This document shows, one piece after another, positions 4,658 to 6,937 of a DNA stretch of 6,937 bases (positions are counted from its first letter, which is position 1; the number at the start of each line of letters is the position of its first letter). Origin of the DNA: Bacteroidales bacterium (GTDB lineage Bacteria; Bacteroidota; Bacteroidia; Bacteroidales; JAADJA01); contig DAOVYU010000049.1 in assembly GCA_030635465.1 (NCBI GenBank), positions 1 to 6,937 of the forward strand. The letters are read 5' to 3'. The notes under the pieces are model-generated. The model worked only from the letters and a program-made list of their open reading frames with translations, was not told the DNA's origin and did no database searches. A program made the position numbers and the translations under genes.

Positions 4658-5875
4658 ATGAAAAACTTAAAATTAGCATGGCGAAATTTATGGCGGAACT
4701 CCAGGAGGAGCATGATCACCATGGCCTCTATCTTTTTTGGTATTATCCTCTCGACATTGATGACATCGCTGCAGCATGGATCCTACGATTCCATGATTAA
4801 TAATGTGGTGAAGTTCTATTCAGGGTACGCCCAGGTATTTACCGAAAAATATGATGAAAACAAAACCATAAACAACACTTTCGAATTAAAAGACGGCCTG
4901 GAACAGCATATTTTAGATTGTGATAAAATAACCCACACTGCTCCTCGGCTTGAATATTTTGCACTGGCATCTTCTGAAGATAAAACCAAAGGTGCCGTTA
5001 TTATCGGAGTACATCCGGAAAAGGAAGATAAAGTTACCGAGATTAGTAAATGGGTAAACTCGGGCTCATATATAGAAAATAACGATGATGGTGTTTTGTT
5101 ATCAATAAACCTTGCACAATATTTAAATCTTGGAATTGGTGATACACTTGTACTTTATGGACAGGGATATCATGGAGTTACAGCTGCAGGTCTTTACCCC
5201 ATTAAAGGAATCTTAAAGTTTCCGTCCCCTGAACTAAATAACCAAATGGTTTATATGAATATAAAGTCTGCCCAGGAATTATTTGGAGCCACCAATAGGG
5301 CAAGTTCTATGATTATAATGGTGAATCGTCACCAGGATTTACCTGAAGCCATGCGTTATCTTCGGAAAAACATAGAAGCCCCCCTTATGGCAAAATCTTG
5401 GGATGAACTTCAACCGGAACTGGTTCAAATGATAGAAGGTGATCGAGCCGGAGGAATCCTTATGAAATTGATTTTATATATGGTTGTGGGGTTTGGAGTA
5501 CTTGGAACCATTATCATGATGATAGCAGAAAGAATGCGTGAGTTAGGGGTTACAATAGCAGTTGGCATGCAAAAAAGTACTATGTCATTTATCCTATATA
5601 TCGAAACCATACTGACAGGGATTTTAGGAACTGCTGCCGGAATTGTTGGTAGTATTCCCGTCATAACTTATTTTTATAAAAACCCTGTACCACTTAGCGG
5701 CGATGCTGCTGAAACCATGATTCAAATGGGAATGGAACCATATCTTTATTTTTCAATGAACATGCCCATTTTTTATAACCAGGCCTTGATTGTCCTTTTT
5801 CTTTCAATGGTAATTGGTTTTTACCCAATTTTCAAGGTTTATAAAATTAAAGTAAACCAGGCTCTTAGAGCTTAG
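4658..5875 (+). CDS. FtsX/MacB-type ABC transporter permease (second)
   Basis: The 405-residue protein has the same architecture as the permease before it: start KLAWRNLWRNSRRS, membrane segment 1 (about 19-36), a periplasmic domain (about 40-266), and segments near 268-289, 309-335 and 374-392. The coupling segment AERMRELGVTIAVGMQK lies at 290-306. The C-terminus IKVNQALRA matches family ends. It is a clear tandem paralogue of the first permease and of equal length, so the two may form a heterodimer like LolC-LolE. The start codon context TGTAAAATGAAAA is identical in both genes. A palindromic repeat (4532-4640) ends 17 bases before the ATG. It is the only gene here ending in TAG. Confidence 0.93.
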   Translation: MKNLKLAWRNLWRNSRRSMITMASIFFGIILSTLMTSLQHGSYDSMINNVVKFYSGYAQVFTEKYDENKTINNTFELKDGLEQHILDCDKITHTAPRLEYFALASSEDKTKGAVIIGVHPEKEDKVTEISKWVNSGSYIENNDDGVLLSINLAQYLNLGIGDTLVLYGQGYHGVTAAGLYPIKGILKFPSPELNNQMVYMNIKSAQELFGATNRASSMIIMVNRHQDLPEAMRYLRKNIEAPLMAKSWDELQPELVQMIEGDRAGGILMKLILYMVVGFGVLGTIIMMIAERMRELGVTIAVGMQKSTMSFILYIETILTGILGTAAGIVGSIPVITYFYKNPVPLSGDAAETMIQMGMEPYLYFSMNMPIFYNQALIVLFLSMVIGFYPIFKVYKIKVNQALRA

Positions 5876-5924
5876 ATAGCAATGAATGAATGTGAGAATG
5901 AAAAAATGCTTAAATAATAGAAGT

Positions 5925-5958
5925 CAAAATACTAAGTACTAACAATCTAAATTCTAAA
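5925..5958 (+). repeat. Short CTAA periodic tract before the third permease
   Basis: CAAA at 5925 is followed by CTAA at 5932, 5939, 5947 and 5954, giving spacings of 7, 7, 8 and 7. It fills the end of the 86-base gap between permeases two and three and stops 3 bases before the next ATG. It resembles the CACNAAG arms in period but has no inverted partner. Its significance is uncertain. Confidence 0.4.
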
Positions 5959-5961
5959 AAT

Positions 5962-6937
5962 ATGATCTTTTCAGTAGCATGGCGCAATATCTGGCGAAAC
6001 AAGGTTCGAAGTCTTGTGGTTATCTTCGCTGTGGCCATCGGACTTTACGCCGGAGTTTGGTCAGCAGCCTTTATGAAAGGCATGATGAATCAGCGGATCG
6101 ACAAAGTAATAAAAACAGAACTGTCGAACATGCAGGTTCATAATCCGGAATTTAGGAAAACTTCTGAATTCACAAACTATATGGAAAATGCTTCCTCTTT
6201 AGTAGATGAAATATCGAAGATAGAAAACGTAAAAGGAGCCTCTAATAGAATAATTATTCAATCGATGGTTGCCTCAGCTGAAACTGCGGCTGGAGTAGTA
6301 ATTATGGGGGTTGATCCTGCAAAAGAACCGCTCGTAACAAACCTGAACACCAAAATTATTGATGGAGCCTATTTCGAAGGGATAAAGAGAAACCCGGTAG
6401 TAATTGGTAAAAAGCTGGCAGAAAAACTAAATGTAAAGGTTCGCTCAAAAATTGTAATTACTGTCCAGGATTTGGAAAACAACATAACTTCAGGTGCATT
6501 TCGCATATCTGGGATCTATACCACTAATAACAATATCTATGACGAAAGCCATGTATTTGTAAGATATTCCGATTTACAGAGCATAACGGAATTCCCTTTG
6601 GGAGCAGGACATGAAATTGCCATCAGCATTGAAAACAACGACTACCTGGTGGAAGTCCAGCAACAGGTATCGGCAATGGCCGGTGAACTGGAAGTGTTGA
6701 ACTGGAAAGAGTTGAGCCCCGAAATGAGCTACCTAACCGAATCGATGGATATGTACATGTATATTTTCATCATCATCATTTTACTGGCATTGCTTTTCGG
6801 AATAATTAATACCATGCTGATGGTGGTTATGGAACGAACCAAAGAAATCGGGATGTTAATGGCCATTGGGATGCAGAAATTTAAAATCTTCCAGATGATC
6901 GTAGTTGAGTCTATCCTGCTATCACTGGTGGGTGGTG
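5962..6937 (+). CDS. FtsX/MacB-type ABC transporter permease (third), cut by window end
   Basis: An open frame from ATG 5962 runs off the right edge with 325 complete codons. It begins MIFSVAWRNIWRNKVRS, with membrane segment 1 at about 17-37. A periplasmic domain (about 40-260) includes VVIGKKLAEKLNVKV and SGAFRISGIYTT, features of the MacB periplasmic core. Segment 2 is at about 263-286. The coupling segment MERTKEIGMLMAIGMQK lies at 290-306, and segment 3 starts near 310. By comparison with its neighbours about 80 residues are missing. It is more diverged than the first two permeases are from each other: it lacks their shared GQGYHGVTAAG and has a more typical SGAFRISGIY there. A partner ATPase is expected downstream but is not visible. 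Confidence 0.93.
   Translation, partial: MIFSVAWRNIWRNKVRSLVVIFAVAIGLYAGVWSAAFMKGMMNQRIDKVIKTELSNMQVHNPEFRKTSEFTNYMENASSLVDEISKIENVKGASNRIIIQSMVASAETAAGVVIMGVDPAKEPLVTNLNTKIIDGAYFEGIKRNPVVIGKKLAEKLNVKVRSKIVITVQDLENNITSGAFRISGIYTTNNNIYDESHVFVRYSDLQSITEFPLGAGHEIAISIENNDYLVEVQQQVSAMAGELEVLNWKELSPEMSYLTESMDMYMYIFIIIILLALLFGIINTMLMVVMERTKEIGMLMAIGMQKFKIFQMIVVESILLSLVGG

Overview
The window looks like chromosomal DNA of a Bacteroidota bacterium. It is AT-rich, its genes mostly lack Shine-Dalgarno sequences, and two start regions carry the TAnnTTTG -7 box of the Bacteroidota primary sigma factor. The protein families (type 1 Nudix isopentenyl-diphosphate isomerase, GYD protein, LolA-like 'outer membrane lipoprotein-sorting' protein, GxxExxY protein) fit that phylum. 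The species cannot be named from sequence alone.

Layout: positions 1-400 hold a decayed cold-shock protein gene followed by an intact hairpin terminator. A small GYD-domain gene (415-711, +) converges on idi (778-1287, -). A 134-base divergent promoter region separates idi from a TetR-family regulator (1422-1997, +). The TetR gene leads a same-strand series: a LolA-like periplasmic protein (2016-2564, broken by an in-frame TAA, with the rest of the frame intact to 2768), a GxxExxY (PDDEXK_3) gene (2820-3227), and three FtsX/MacB-type ABC permeases (3285-4505, 4658-5875, and 5962 to the window end, the last cut off). No ATPase is visible; one is expected beyond the right edge.

Proposed logic (inference): the TetR protein represses itself and the operon through a dyad overlapping its promoter. 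The permeases plus a LolA-like carrier would form a Lol/MacB-like envelope export system for a lipid or lipoprotein substrate. An unusual point is a textbook EF-hand loop (D79-N81-D83-G84-E90) in the TetR ligand domain, which suggests possible calcium sensing.

The most distinctive structure is a repeat system. The GxxExxY gene is bracketed by inverted clusters of a 7-base CACNAAG unit, ending in perfect 7-bp termini TTGCCAC/GTGGCAA. A gene-less 109-bp relative of the same bracket (4532-4640) lies between the first two permeases. Both copies end 20-30 bases before a permease start codon. This looks like a small mobile or palindromic element family inserted in the transporter operon, with and without its GxxExxY cargo. 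Two genes in the first 2.8 kb carry in-frame TAA codons in otherwise well-preserved frames, so either decay or sequence error is possible.
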